A DNA stretch of 64,000 nt from RHKX01 sp963823275 (GTDB lineage Bacteria > Actinomycetota > Thermoleophilia > Solirubrobacterales > 70-9), in NCBI GenBank assembly GCA_963823275.1, contig CAWGKW010000001.1, positions 62,001 to 126,000 of the forward strand, read 5' to 3'. The first letter of the stretch is position 1. Every line of letters starts with the position of its first letter. A program made the position numbers and the translations under genes. A model generated the notes under the pieces. The model did not search any database, was not told the DNA's origin, and saw only the letters and a program-made list of their open reading frames with translations. Below, piece after piece: positions 21,642 to 29,406 of the stretch.

Positions 21642-22249
21642 GATTCGGCCCTGGGCCGGTTGATCAGAGCGATCCAGATCTCGCTCAGGGTGTCGGTCGC
21701 CGCCCGCACCGATACCCGCTGATCGCGGCCAAAGGAGTCGAGCAGGTAGCTCTCGTTCAGGAGGTTCAGCGCCCTGGCAGTCTCGCTCGGGTCCGCGAGC
21801 TCGAATCCCCGCTCCGATGCCCCGCGCTTCAGCGCCCTCGCGACGAGCCCGTCGAATCGCCGCCGGATCTCCTCCTGGGCGGCCGCGACATTCGAATCCG
21901 ATTCAGCTGCTTCGACCACCGCACGCAGCAGCGGCCCATGGCGCTGGTAGACGGAAACCGGCAGCTCGAGCGCCTCCCTCACGTCCACGGCGCCGTGCTC
22001 GACCAACGCCAGCTGGGCCTCGAAAAGCTCCTCCATGGCCTCGCGGGCGGCGCCCAGCAGCAGGTCGCCGAGGTTCTCGAAGTGACGGTAGAACACCGTT
22101 CGCTCCAGCCCGGCACGCTCCATCACGTCGCCGACGTTGAGCTCGGCGTAGGACCGCTCGCCGACCAGCTCCGCCGCGGCGGCGACGATGCGCTCGCGGC
22201 TCTGCTGGCGGGTGAGCCTCGCCCTCGGTTTCTGATCGAGCCTGGTCAT
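21638..22249 (-). CDS. TetR family transcriptional regulator
   Basis: A 203-residue protein starting at the ATG at 22249. Residues 15-65 are a TetR helix-turn-helix: SRERIVAAAAELVGERSYAEL, then NVGDVMERAGLERTVFYRHF, with the typical FYRHF recognition-helix end. The C-terminal ligand-binding domain is all-helical. It is divergent from the secreted protein at 22304 across a 54-nt intergenic region containing a TGACACA direct repeat, a plausible operator. It is coupled to the propeller gene downstream. The inducer is unknown. Confidence 0.9.
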   Translation of the reverse strand: MTRLDQKPRARLTRQQSRERIVAAAAELVGERSYAELNVGDVMERAGLERTVFYRHFENLGDLLLGAAREAMEELFEAQLALVEHGAVDVREALELPVSVYQRHGPLLRAVVEAAESDSNVAAAQEEIRRRFDGLVARALKRGASERGFELADPSETARALNLLNESYLLDSFGRDQRVSVRAATDTLSEIWIALINRPRAES

Positions 22250-22266
22250 GGAGAAACGGTTGGTAG

Positions 22267-22295
22267 TTGACACACTGTGACACATCTTGTTACGT
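22267..22295 (+). promoter_or_regulatory. promoter and possible TetR operator upstream of secreted protein
   Basis: TTGACA (22267-22272) and TTACGT (22290-22295) are 17 nt apart, and the -10 box ends 8 nt before the ATG at 22304. TGACACA occurs twice (22268-22274 and 22278-22284) with a 3-nt spacer, lying over the promoter. The placement between a TetR gene and its divergent neighbour suggests a regulatory site. The -10 match is weak. Confidence 0.4.
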
Positions 22296-22303
22296 TGCCG
22301 CGG

Positions 22304-23377
22304 ATGAAACTCACAACAACCTCGGTTCTTGCCCTGCTCGCGCTGGCCCTCGTCGGCGCGGGCACCGCATCGGCGAAACCTTCGAACGAGATCGACTTCC
22401 GCAACGCCCGCTACTGCGAGATCCTCGAGTTGAGGGGCGCGGTCCCCGACGCCGAGGTGACGGTCTGGAACACGATCGGCCTCAACGAATGCCCCGCGGC
22501 GAAGTGGGAGTCGCTCGACGCGAGCAGCCTGGCGGCCGAACGCGGTGCCGCGCTCGTGATCCTCAACGGCCCGCGCTACTGGCTGATGGACTCGGCAACC
22601 GGAAGCCTGGGGCGGATGCAGTCCTTCCACGGCCTGCGGATGCGCAAGGCGGCGACTATCCCGATCCGTTCGGCGTCCGACCTCATCCAATCGCCCTACA
22701 CCGACCGGACGATCGAGCGGACCAATGTCTGGCGCTGGGAGAGCGGTCGCCGGGTCTACGAGCTGCTGGCCCCGGACGGTTCCACCTACGTCATGCAGAG
22801 CTACTCGCAGATCATCGATCCGGCGTTGCGGATCGGTGATCTCAGTTCGATCAGGGAGCGCCTCGATCTACCCGAGGGGTGGCGCTATCGGACCCGGCGG
22901 CTGGATCGCGACCTGGTGGTGCGCGCGAAGGGTGAGGCAACGGTCGTTCAGGACGATCTGCGCAACACCTACCAGTTGGTTCGGCCATCGGAGGAGTCCG
23001 TCGCCAAGCGGCATCGCGTCGATCTCGCCGGTGAGATCCGCACCATCGGCTCGCCCCAGCCCGGCACGCTGGAGGATCGCGGCACGATCTCGGGTAGGCC
23101 GTTCGGAGACGCGACCATCAGGTTGCTGGCCACCTTCGCGGGCTCGAGCGTGACCGGGACATTCAAGGTCCGGGGCGAGCGCGGCTCGGCATTCGGGACC
23201 GTGGATATGGGATTCACGATCGAGGGCTCTCAGATCACGTTGAAGGGAACCGCCGACTTCACCGGCGGCACCGGTCGCTACCGGGGGATCGAGGGCACCG
23301 ACCTCCGCGCATACGACCAGAACACTCTCGACGGTCAGAACGGGATGATCGAGCTGAAGGGCTTCGCGACCTACTAG
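22304..23377 (+). CDS. secreted protein of unknown function
   Basis: A 357-residue protein. The ATG at 22304 gives an ideal signal peptide (MKLTTTSVLALLALALVGAG followed by TASA); the upstream in-frame ATG at 22277 falls inside the putative promoter. The middle part (RYWLMDSATGSLGRMQSFHG, VYELLAPDGSTYVMQSYSQI) has no recognised motif. The last 110 residues form beta strands with GSQITLKGTADFTGGTGRYRG, a pattern seen in allene-oxide-cyclase-barrel/dirigent-like exported domains. It is divergent from the TetR gene and possibly repressed by it. Confidence 0.6.
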   Translation: MKLTTTSVLALLALALVGAGTASAKPSNEIDFRNARYCEILELRGAVPDAEVTVWNTIGLNECPAAKWESLDASSLAAERGAALVILNGPRYWLMDSATGSLGRMQSFHGLRMRKAATIPIRSASDLIQSPYTDRTIERTNVWRWESGRRVYELLAPDGSTYVMQSYSQIIDPALRIGDLSSIRERLDLPEGWRYRTRRLDRDLVVRAKGEATVVQDDLRNTYQLVRPSEESVAKRHRVDLAGEIRTIGSPQPGTLEDRGTISGRPFGDATIRLLATFAGSSVTGTFKVRGERGSAFGTVDMGFTIEGSQITLKGTADFTGGTGRYRGIEGTDLRAYDQNTLDGQNGMIELKGFATY

Positions 23378-23495
23378 CGGGACCCTTGGCGCCCGCCGCC
23401 GATCGCCGCCGGCCCGCGCCCGCGTGCTGCGGCTCGCCGCCCGCCGCGATTCGGGGCCTCACCGGGCAATGCAACGGATGTGATCGAATGAGGCG

Positions 23496-24647
23496 ATGAG
23501 CGGGGCCGGGGAGCCGATCGATCGCAGGCGCGTTCTGCTCGCAACGGTCACCCCGCTCGCCTCGATCTTCGGCTCCGGCTTTCTGATCATCGTGCCGGTG
23601 CTCGAGCGGACCCTCGGCGGCCTGGCGGTGTTCGGGGCCGTCGGAGTCTGCTTGTTCGCGTGGTTTGCGGGCACCGCTGTCCGCCACTGCGTTCGGGAGG
23701 TTGAACCGCTGGAGGCGCGAGGCGAACTGGACCGGTCCACCGAGGCGCTGGAGCGCATCGGGGACATGGTGATCGCGATCGCCTACATCATCTCGGTTGC
23801 GCTGTACCTACGGATCCTGGCCCAGTATGTCGTCGACTACGCGGTCGAGGGCGGCTCACCGGCGGCCGAGCGGATCCTCGCCTCCGCAATGGTCGTCCTG
23901 ATCGTCTCCGTGGGAATCATGAGGGGGTTCCACGGCCTCGACCTGCTCGAACGAGTGGCGCTGATCGCCGTGTTGATCCTGACCGCGTTGCTCGGTGGGG
24001 TGCTGCTGATCGACGACGGCCGGTCGCTGATCGACGGTGGCCTGCGGTTGCCGCCAGTCCCCGACATCGGCCTCGGCCGGTTGCTGCTCGTCATGGGCGG
24101 GGTCGTGATTGCGATTCAGGGCTTCGAGACCGTTCGCTATCTCCGTGACGAGTACGACGCCGAGACTCGCGTCTGGGCATCGCGAGTGGCCCAGCTCGTT
24201 GCCACGGCCGTCTACGTCGGTTTCGTCGCCCTCGCCACACCGTTGATGGGCCTCGGCACCGACGAGGGCGCCGATGACACCCTCCTGCAGGTGACCGATC
24301 GGGTGGCGCCGGCCCTTGCCTTGCCCCTGGTTCTCGCCGCGGTCCTCAGCCAGTTCAGTGCCGCCACCGCGGACACCGTCGCGGCGGAGGGAAACCTTCG
24401 GTCGCTGTTCAGCTGGTTGCGCAATCCCCGTCAGTACCTGCTCACCGGAATCGCCGCGATCGCGCTGTCGGCGACCGTGGACACCTTCTCGATCATCGCG
24501 ATCGCCTCGCGGGCGTTCGCGGCCTACTACGCGATTCAGGCGATCGTGGCGCTGCGGACCTCGGAGGGCATTCCGCGCAGGCTCGGCTACGGTGCGCTGG
24601 CGGCCGCGATGGCCGCGATCGCCCTGTTCGCGCTGCCCGCCGGGTAG
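23496..24647 (+). CDS. polytopic membrane protein, amino-acid-permease-like
   Basis: A 383-residue protein with about ten hydrophobic helices (for example GSGFLIIVPVLERTLGGLAV, VIAIAYIISVALYLRILAQY, MVVLIVSVGIMRGF, LLLVMGGVVIAIQGFE). The general layout, including a GSGF break in the first helix and a GFE motif in the sixth, resembles the APC/LeuT-fold transporters, but no family is firmly recognised. It lies 32 nt upstream of the mechanosensitive channel and is probably in one transcript with it. The substrate is unknown. Confidence 0.6.
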   Translation: MSGAGEPIDRRRVLLATVTPLASIFGSGFLIIVPVLERTLGGLAVFGAVGVCLFAWFAGTAVRHCVREVEPLEARGELDRSTEALERIGDMVIAIAYIISVALYLRILAQYVVDYAVEGGSPAAERILASAMVVLIVSVGIMRGFHGLDLLERVALIAVLILTALLGGVLLIDDGRSLIDGGLRLPPVPDIGLGRLLLVMGGVVIAIQGFETVRYLRDEYDAETRVWASRVAQLVATAVYVGFVALATPLMGLGTDEGADDTLLQVTDRVAPALALPLVLAAVLSQFSAATADTVAAEGNLRSLFSWLRNPRQYLLTGIAAIALSATVDTFSIIAIASRAFAAYYAIQAIVALRTSEGIPRRLGYGALAAAMAAIALFALPAG

Positions 24648-24679
24648 CGGGTGCTTCGAGGGGGCGGCACAATGGCCGG

Positions 24680-25699
24680 GTGAGACGGATCTACGGAAGA
24701 GCCCGCGACGGGGCGGAGACGCCGGGCATGCGCGCCTTCGAGTCCCGCACCGAGGTCTGGCGCGAGGTCGGCCTCGGCGCCGAGATCAGTCGGGGCGACG
24801 CCCGCAAGGCACGGCGGGAGGCCGTCGTCCTGCTGATCTTGATCATCGGCGTGATCGTTGCCTTCGACCACCGCGAGTCGCTGTTTCCCGACGCGGGGAA
24901 GGGGATTCGCTACCTCACCGCCGTGGTGATCGCGTTGCTCGGCTGGTTGCTCGCGAGGACGCTCGCGCAGAGCCTCCAGCCCGCGCTCTTCCGGCGGATG
25001 GAGCCGGGCACCGCCGGCACGGTCGGGTTCCTGATCCGGCTCGGCACGATCGCGCTGGTCGTGATCGCCGCCCTGCGGATCGCGGGCGTCAAGCCCGAGA
25101 CGCTCGCCGTCGGCGGAGCCTTCACCGCGGTCGTCCTCGGCCTGGCCGCGCAGCAGACCCTCGCCCACGTGTTCGCCGGCCTCGTCCTGCTGACGACCCG
25201 ACCGTTCGTAGTTGGCGACCGGATCAAGCTCAAGGGCGGCTCGATGGCCGGGGAGGTGGAGGGAGTCGTCAGCTCACTCGGGCTCTTCTATACGACGCTC
25301 TCCAGCGGCGGCGACCGGACCCTGATCCCCAACAACGTGATCATGATGCTGGCCGTCATCCCGATCTCCGAACCCGAGCGGGTCGAGCTGAAGGCCACCT
25401 TCAACGCCGATGTGACCCCGCAGAAGCTGCAGCGGATGATCGAGAAGGCGGCGACGGTACCGCTGCGCAACCTGCCGCACGTTCGGCTGGAGGAGCTGAG
25501 TGGGGACGAGGTCACCGTCACGATCACGGCGGTCCCGCTCAATCCTGCCGACGGCCCGAGGCTCGCCAGCGACGTGCTCGAAGCGGTTCGCGACAGCGAC
25601 CTCAGCGGCAAGCCCGACGCCTACGATCTGCCCACGCCGACGGTCGAAGGGGAGACCGAGACGAACGCCGAAGGCCCGGAGCGGTCGAAAGGGAACTAG
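24680..25699 (+). CDS. small-conductance mechanosensitive channel family protein (MscS)
   Basis: A 339-residue protein with a GTG start at 24680. Three transmembrane helices are visible (EAVVLLILIIGVIVAF, YLTAVVIALLGWLLARTLAQ, LIRLGTIALVVIAALRIAGV). They are followed by the pore-lining TM3 region GGAFTAVVLGLAAQQTLAHV and the beta-domain entry TTRPFVVGDRIKL, both hallmarks of MscS. The cytoplasmic beta and alpha/beta domains follow. It acts as an osmotic release channel in the inner membrane. The last 4 nt overlap the stop of the convergent gene at 25696. Confidence 0.92.
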   Translation: MRRIYGRARDGAETPGMRAFESRTEVWREVGLGAEISRGDARKARREAVVLLILIIGVIVAFDHRESLFPDAGKGIRYLTAVVIALLGWLLARTLAQSLQPALFRRMEPGTAGTVGFLIRLGTIALVVIAALRIAGVKPETLAVGGAFTAVVLGLAAQQTLAHVFAGLVLLTTRPFVVGDRIKLKGGSMAGEVEGVVSSLGLFYTTLSSGGDRTLIPNNVIMMLAVIPISEPERVELKATFNADVTPQKLQRMIEKAATVPLRNLPHVRLEELSGDEVTVTITAVPLNPADGPRLASDVLEAVRDSDLSGKPDAYDLPTPTVEGETETNAEGPERSKGN

Positions 25700-26109
25700 G
25701 AGGCCGAGCCGCGCATCCGCGCGGCGACCCAGGCGCCGGCTGCGACGGCCGAGCCCGCGATCGGCAGGTTCATCCAGGCGGTCCTGTCGATTCCGTCCCG
25801 TCTGACGAGGGCAGCGGCGAACGCCCCTGCGTCGCCGGCGTCGACGGCGGCACCGAGCAGGGAGGCTTCACGCAGCCTTGCGGGCTCGTCGCGGACCAGC
25901 AGGGCATGGATACCGAGCGCGATGTCGCGACCGCCTGCGAGCCTCGCGAGGGCCACCGTCGCGCCGTCGGGGTTGGCGAAGCCGAGGCCCCTGAGCGCCG
26001 GTCGCGTGAAGGCGAGAGCCCCGATTCCAATCCCAATCCTCCCGGCTGCAATCGCGATCGCGCCGTAGCGAGCGAGCGGGTCGGGCTCGGGGTGGCTCGG
26101 ATTCGACAT
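25696..26109 (-). CDS. small hydrophobic protein (DUF4267-like)
   Basis: A 137-residue protein rich in Ala and Gly. It shows a repeated pattern of hydrophobic stretches and Arg-rich turns (LARLAGGRDIALGIHALLV, then LLGAAVDAGDAGAFAAALV) as in DUF4267/DoxX-like membrane proteins. There is no catalytic motif. It is convergent with mscS (4-nt overlap of stops) and divergent from the serine hydrolase, with only 2 nt between start codons, so the two promoters must lie inside each other's coding sequence. Confidence 0.55.
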   Translation of the reverse strand: MSNPSHPEPDPLARYGAIAIAAGRIGIGIGALAFTRPALRGLGFANPDGATVALARLAGGRDIALGIHALLVRDEPARLREASLLGAAVDAGDAGAFAAALVRRDGIDRTAWMNLPIAGSAVAAGAWVAARMRGSAS

Positions 26110-26111
26110 CG

Positions 26112-27047
26112 ATGCGAAGGTACCTGATCGGCAAGCGCACCCTCATCGGCGTCGCGACCGGGTTCGGCCTCACCATCGCCGTCGGGGTGGCGGTGGTGCT
26201 TGCCGCTACGGCTGCCGTGGTGGCCGGGGTGACGGCGGGCTCCGGGGGCGGCGAGGCCACTCAGGCATACATCCCGCCCGCCCCCTCGGCGGCGCTCCAG
26301 TCCGGGCGAGGCCGCTCCACGATCCCGGAGCCGGCGAAAGCGCCGGAGCGGCACCGCCTCCACCAGGCCAGCGCCCGTGCATCCGCCGTCCGCTTCGCCG
26401 CCGGCCGGACCGGGAGGGCCGCCTTCGCCGTCGCCGGCGCCGATGGAGCGATCCGCGGCCTCAACGAGCACGAGCTCTTCCAGTCCGCGAGCGTGGTCAA
26501 GTCACTGATCCTCGCCGCCGAGCTCGAGCGGCTCGATCGCGAGGGTCTGGCGCTCGATCGGGCCACCAGAGCGACCCTGACCGCCATGATCGTCGTCTCC
26601 GACAACGACGCGGCCACCTGGGTCTACGATCGCGTGGGCCCTGAAGGTGTTGCGGCCATCGCACATCGGGTCGGAATGCGGGATCTCGAGACCTCGACGA
26701 TCTGGGGGGCCACCCGGGTCAGTGCCGCGGACATGGCGCTGATGTTCTCCGATCTCGATCGGATCATGCCCGAGCAGTTCGAGCGGTTCGGCAAGGGACT
26801 GCTGGGCTCGATCGCCCCCGAGCAATCGTGGGGGATCCCGGCCGTGGCCGGGCAGCGGGGCTGGCGCGTCCGCTTCAAGGGCGGCTGGCGGCTCGATCCC
26901 TCAGGCCAGGTCGTCAACCAGGCGGCCGAGCTGAGCCGCAACGGGTCCACCATCGCGATGGTGGTTCTCAGCGACGGGGCACCGTCGATGCCCTACGGGA
27001 TCGAAACCGTCGAAGGGATCGCAACGAGGTTGCTGGGGGGCGGGTGA
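26112..27047 (+). CDS. serine hydrolase, class A beta-lactamase-like
   Basis: A 311-residue protein with an N-terminal membrane anchor or signal segment (FGLTIAVGVAVVLAATAAVV) and a Pro/Ala linker. The active-site SxxK motif is SVVK within FQSASVVKSLILAAELERL, the second motif is SDN in VVSDNDAATWVYD, and the third (KTG-like) box is probably KGG in RVRFKGGWRL. Missing Thr in that box makes penicillin hydrolysis uncertain, so it may instead be a penicillin-binding or peptidase-like exported hydrolase. It is a single-gene unit. Confidence 0.8.
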   Translation: MRRYLIGKRTLIGVATGFGLTIAVGVAVVLAATAAVVAGVTAGSGGGEATQAYIPPAPSAALQSGRGRSTIPEPAKAPERHRLHQASARASAVRFAAGRTGRAAFAVAGADGAIRGLNEHELFQSASVVKSLILAAELERLDREGLALDRATRATLTAMIVVSDNDAATWVYDRVGPEGVAAIAHRVGMRDLETSTIWGATRVSAADMALMFSDLDRIMPEQFERFGKGLLGSIAPEQSWGIPAVAGQRGWRVRFKGGWRLDPSGQVVNQAAELSRNGSTIAMVVLSDGAPSMPYGIETVEGIATRLLGGG

Positions 27048-27063
27048 GGAGAAGCCGCGTCGG

Positions 27064-27549
27064 TCAGCTGCGTCCGAGGGTCCGGGCCGGCTTACCGGCG
27101 GAGCCGAGATGGGCCTCGTAGGCTCCATAGGGCACGAGCTCGGCGCCCAACGAGCGCCGGGCTCGCTCGATCTCGTCGGCCATGCGCTGCTCCATCTCAG
27201 CGGTCCGCTCGCGCATCGCTACCAGCTCGGTTCGCATCTCCTCCAGCCGGGACTCGAGATCGAGCACCGTCTCGACGCCGGCGAGGTTGAGGCCCTGCTC
27301 GGCTGTCATCGCCTGTATCCGGCGCAGCCGTTCGACGTCTTCGTGGGAGTAGAGCCGCGTGTTCTTGGGGGAGCGCTGGGGCTGGATCAGTCCGCGCGCC
27401 TCATACATCCGCAGGGTCTGCGGATGCATCTCGGCGAGCTCGGCGGCGACGGAGATCATGAAGACCCCGCGATCGCGGTCGATGCGCGTCTCGACCGTCG
27501 TGGTCCGCCTGACCACGCCCGGTCGGCGCTGGCTCGGAACCTCACTCAC
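27064..27549 (-). CDS. hspR: MerR-family heat-shock repressor HspR
   Basis: A protein of about 161 residues if it starts at the GTG at 27549, which overlaps the likely dnaJ stop in a GTGA. The MerR helix-turn-helix is clear: MISVAAELAEMHPQTLRMYE, then RGLIQPQRSPKNTRLYS and DVERLRRIQAMTAEQGLNLA. A coiled-coil follows (LESRLEEMRTELVAMRERTA). HspR represses the dnaK operon and clpB in actinobacteria using DnaK as co-repressor. In the given sequence its frame is continuous with dnaJ, so the raw data would also read as one 553-residue DnaJ-HspR protein; see the dnaJ entry. Confidence 0.9.
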   Translation of the reverse strand: MSEVPSQRRPGVVRRTTTVETRIDRDRGVFMISVAAELAEMHPQTLRMYEARGLIQPQRSPKNTRLYSHEDVERLRRIQAMTAEQGLNLAGVETVLDLESRLEEMRTELVAMRERTAEMEQRMADEIERARRSLGAELVPYGAYEAHLGSAGKPARTLGRS

Positions 27550-28725
27550 GCTTTGCCCACCTTGCCGGAGTCGCCGGACCGATCGTCTTCCCGGCCAGCC
27601 GATGCACCGCGGGCCACCGGGGTCGCCGGCTGTGGCGCCGCGGCGAGCTCCACGGAGGATGCGCTCGCGCGGATCCGATCCGTCCAGGGATCGCGAGAGC
27701 TCCTCGACGGCCTCGCGCTGCCTGGCATCGAGCTCCTTGGGGATCTCGATGCCGAGCCGGTAGTGGATGTCGCCCCGATCCCGTGAGTTCGGCTTGGGGG
27801 GCCCCTCGCCACGCAGTCGCTGAACGGTCCCGTGCTGGGTCCCGGGAGCGACCCGGATCCGCTTGGTCCCGCGCAGCGTCGGCACCTCGATGTTTGCTCC
27901 GCTGATCGCCTCGGCGAGCGTGATCGGAACATCGACCTCGAGGTTTCCATCGCGGCGCCGATCGAAGACGGGTGAGACGCCGACCCGCGTGGTGACGAAG
28001 AGATCGCCGGGAGGGCCGCCAAGCGGCCCGTCCTCACCCTTGCCGGCGAGCCTGATCCTGGTGCCGTCCTTGACTCCTGCCGGAACGTTGACCCGGTAGC
28101 GCTTGCGCTGCAGCGTCAGCCCGCTGCCGCGACACTCGCCACAGGGTCGTTCGACGATCTGACCGCGACCGCCACATTGCGGGCAGGGTTGGCTGATCGA
28201 GAAGAAGCCCTGGCTCTGCGCGTCGACCCCCCGCCCCTCACAGCGCGGGCAGGTGATCGGCTTCGTACCGGGTGCCGCCCCATCGCCACCGCAGGTGGTG
28301 CACCGTGACTGCTTCGGAACGGTGACGGGGATCTGCGCGCCCTCCATCGCCTGCTCGAAGCTGAGCTTGATCTCGGTCTCGAGGTCGCGACCGCGCATCG
28401 GCTCGGGGCCGCCGCGTCCGCGTCCGAAGATCGTCGAGAAGATGTCGCTGACGCCGACGTTCGGTCCGAAGCCCCCCGGCCCGCCCGGGCCGCCACCCCG
28501 ACCGAAACCCCCGAACATCCCGCCCGCGTCGTATTCCTTGCGCTTCTTCGGATCCTTGAGCGTTTCGTAGGCGCCGCCGATCTCCTTGAAGCGCTCCTCG
28601 GCCTTCGGGTCGTCGGGGTTCCGGTCGGGGTGATAGTCGCGCGCCAGCTTGCGATAGGCGCGCTTGATCTCCTCGTCGGTCGCCTTCTTGTCGACCCCGA
28701 GGACCTCGTAGTGATCTCTGGCCAT
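27546..28725 (-). CDS. dnaJ: co-chaperone DnaJ (C-terminal frame in doubt)
   Basis: A type I Hsp40. The J-domain (1-70) has HPD at 32-34, followed by a Gly/Phe-rich region (70-110), a four-repeat zinc finger (142-201: CTTCGGDG, CPRCEGRG, CPQCGGRG, CGECRGSG) and substrate-binding C-terminal domains to about residue 355. The frame given by the sequence continues without a stop into hspR. In the +1 frame from about 27660 there is instead a tail (ELAAAPQPATPVARG) with better GC-rich third codon positions that stops at 27546, giving a GTGA overlap with hspR. A one-base indel near 27660 is the simplest reading. A genuine fusion is the alternative. Confidence 0.9.
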
Positions 28726-28737
28726 CAGCTCACCCCG

Positions 28738-29379
28738 CTATCCGCTGACGACCACGCGAGCGGGCCGAATCACCTGGGAGTCGACCCGGTAGCCGCGTTC
28801 GAGCGTCTCCAGGACCGTCCCGCTCTCCACGCCATCGGCCTGGCCGGTCGATATCGCCTCGTGCTCGGAGGGGTCGAACCGCTCGCCGACCGGATCGAAG
28901 GGGACGACTCCGGCACGCTGTAGCGCCGCGCCCAGCTCGCGGTAGACGAGCGCGACCCCCTCGGCCAGTGCGTCTCTCGCAGAGACCTCCTCGCTCGGCG
29001 GCTCGCCGCCCGGGTCGGGCCGCTCCGCCGGATCGACGCCCGCCGCGATCAAGGCCCGCTCGAGGTTGTCGAGCGCCGGCAGTATCCCGCGGGCGAGCGT
29101 CGCCCGCCCCCGCTGCTCAGCCTGCGTCGTCTCGTTGACGACCCGGCGCTTGTAGTTCTCGAAGTCGGCCCGGAAGCGCTGCGCGAGTCCGAGATACTCG
29201 TCCCGCTCCTTTGCAGTTTCGGCCAGCAGCGCGTCGATATCGGCGCCGATCGCGGCCGCACCGTCATCATCGTCGGGCACGACCTCGGCGTCGGTGATGA
29301 TTTCCTCCTCGGTCGACTCCGGAGCGGTTCGTGCCGCCCCGGCGTCGACTTCGTCGCCACGATTCTCGTCGTTCATCAT
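28738..29379 (-). CDS. grpE: nucleotide exchange factor GrpE
   Basis: A 213-residue protein. An acidic disordered N-terminus (EEEIITDAEVVPDDDDG) is followed by the long dimerisation helix with AQRFRADFENYKRRV, the family signature region. The C-terminal beta-domain carries HEAISTGQADGVESGTVLE and the YRVDSQVIRPARVVVS end. GrpE releases ADP from DnaK. It lies 12 nt upstream of dnaJ and 27 nt downstream of dnaK on the same strand, as in the classic dnaK-grpE-dnaJ-hspR operon. Confidence 0.96.
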   Translation of the reverse strand: MMNDENRGDEVDAGAARTAPESTEEEIITDAEVVPDDDDGAAAIGADIDALLAETAKERDEYLGLAQRFRADFENYKRRVVNETTQAEQRGRATLARGILPALDNLERALIAAGVDPAERPDPGGEPPSEEVSARDALAEGVALVYRELGAALQRAGVVPFDPVGERFDPSEHEAISTGQADGVESGTVLETLERGYRVDSQVIRPARVVVSG

Positions 29380-29406
29380 GCGTTCTGCAGTCCTTGGGCG
29401 GCGGGC

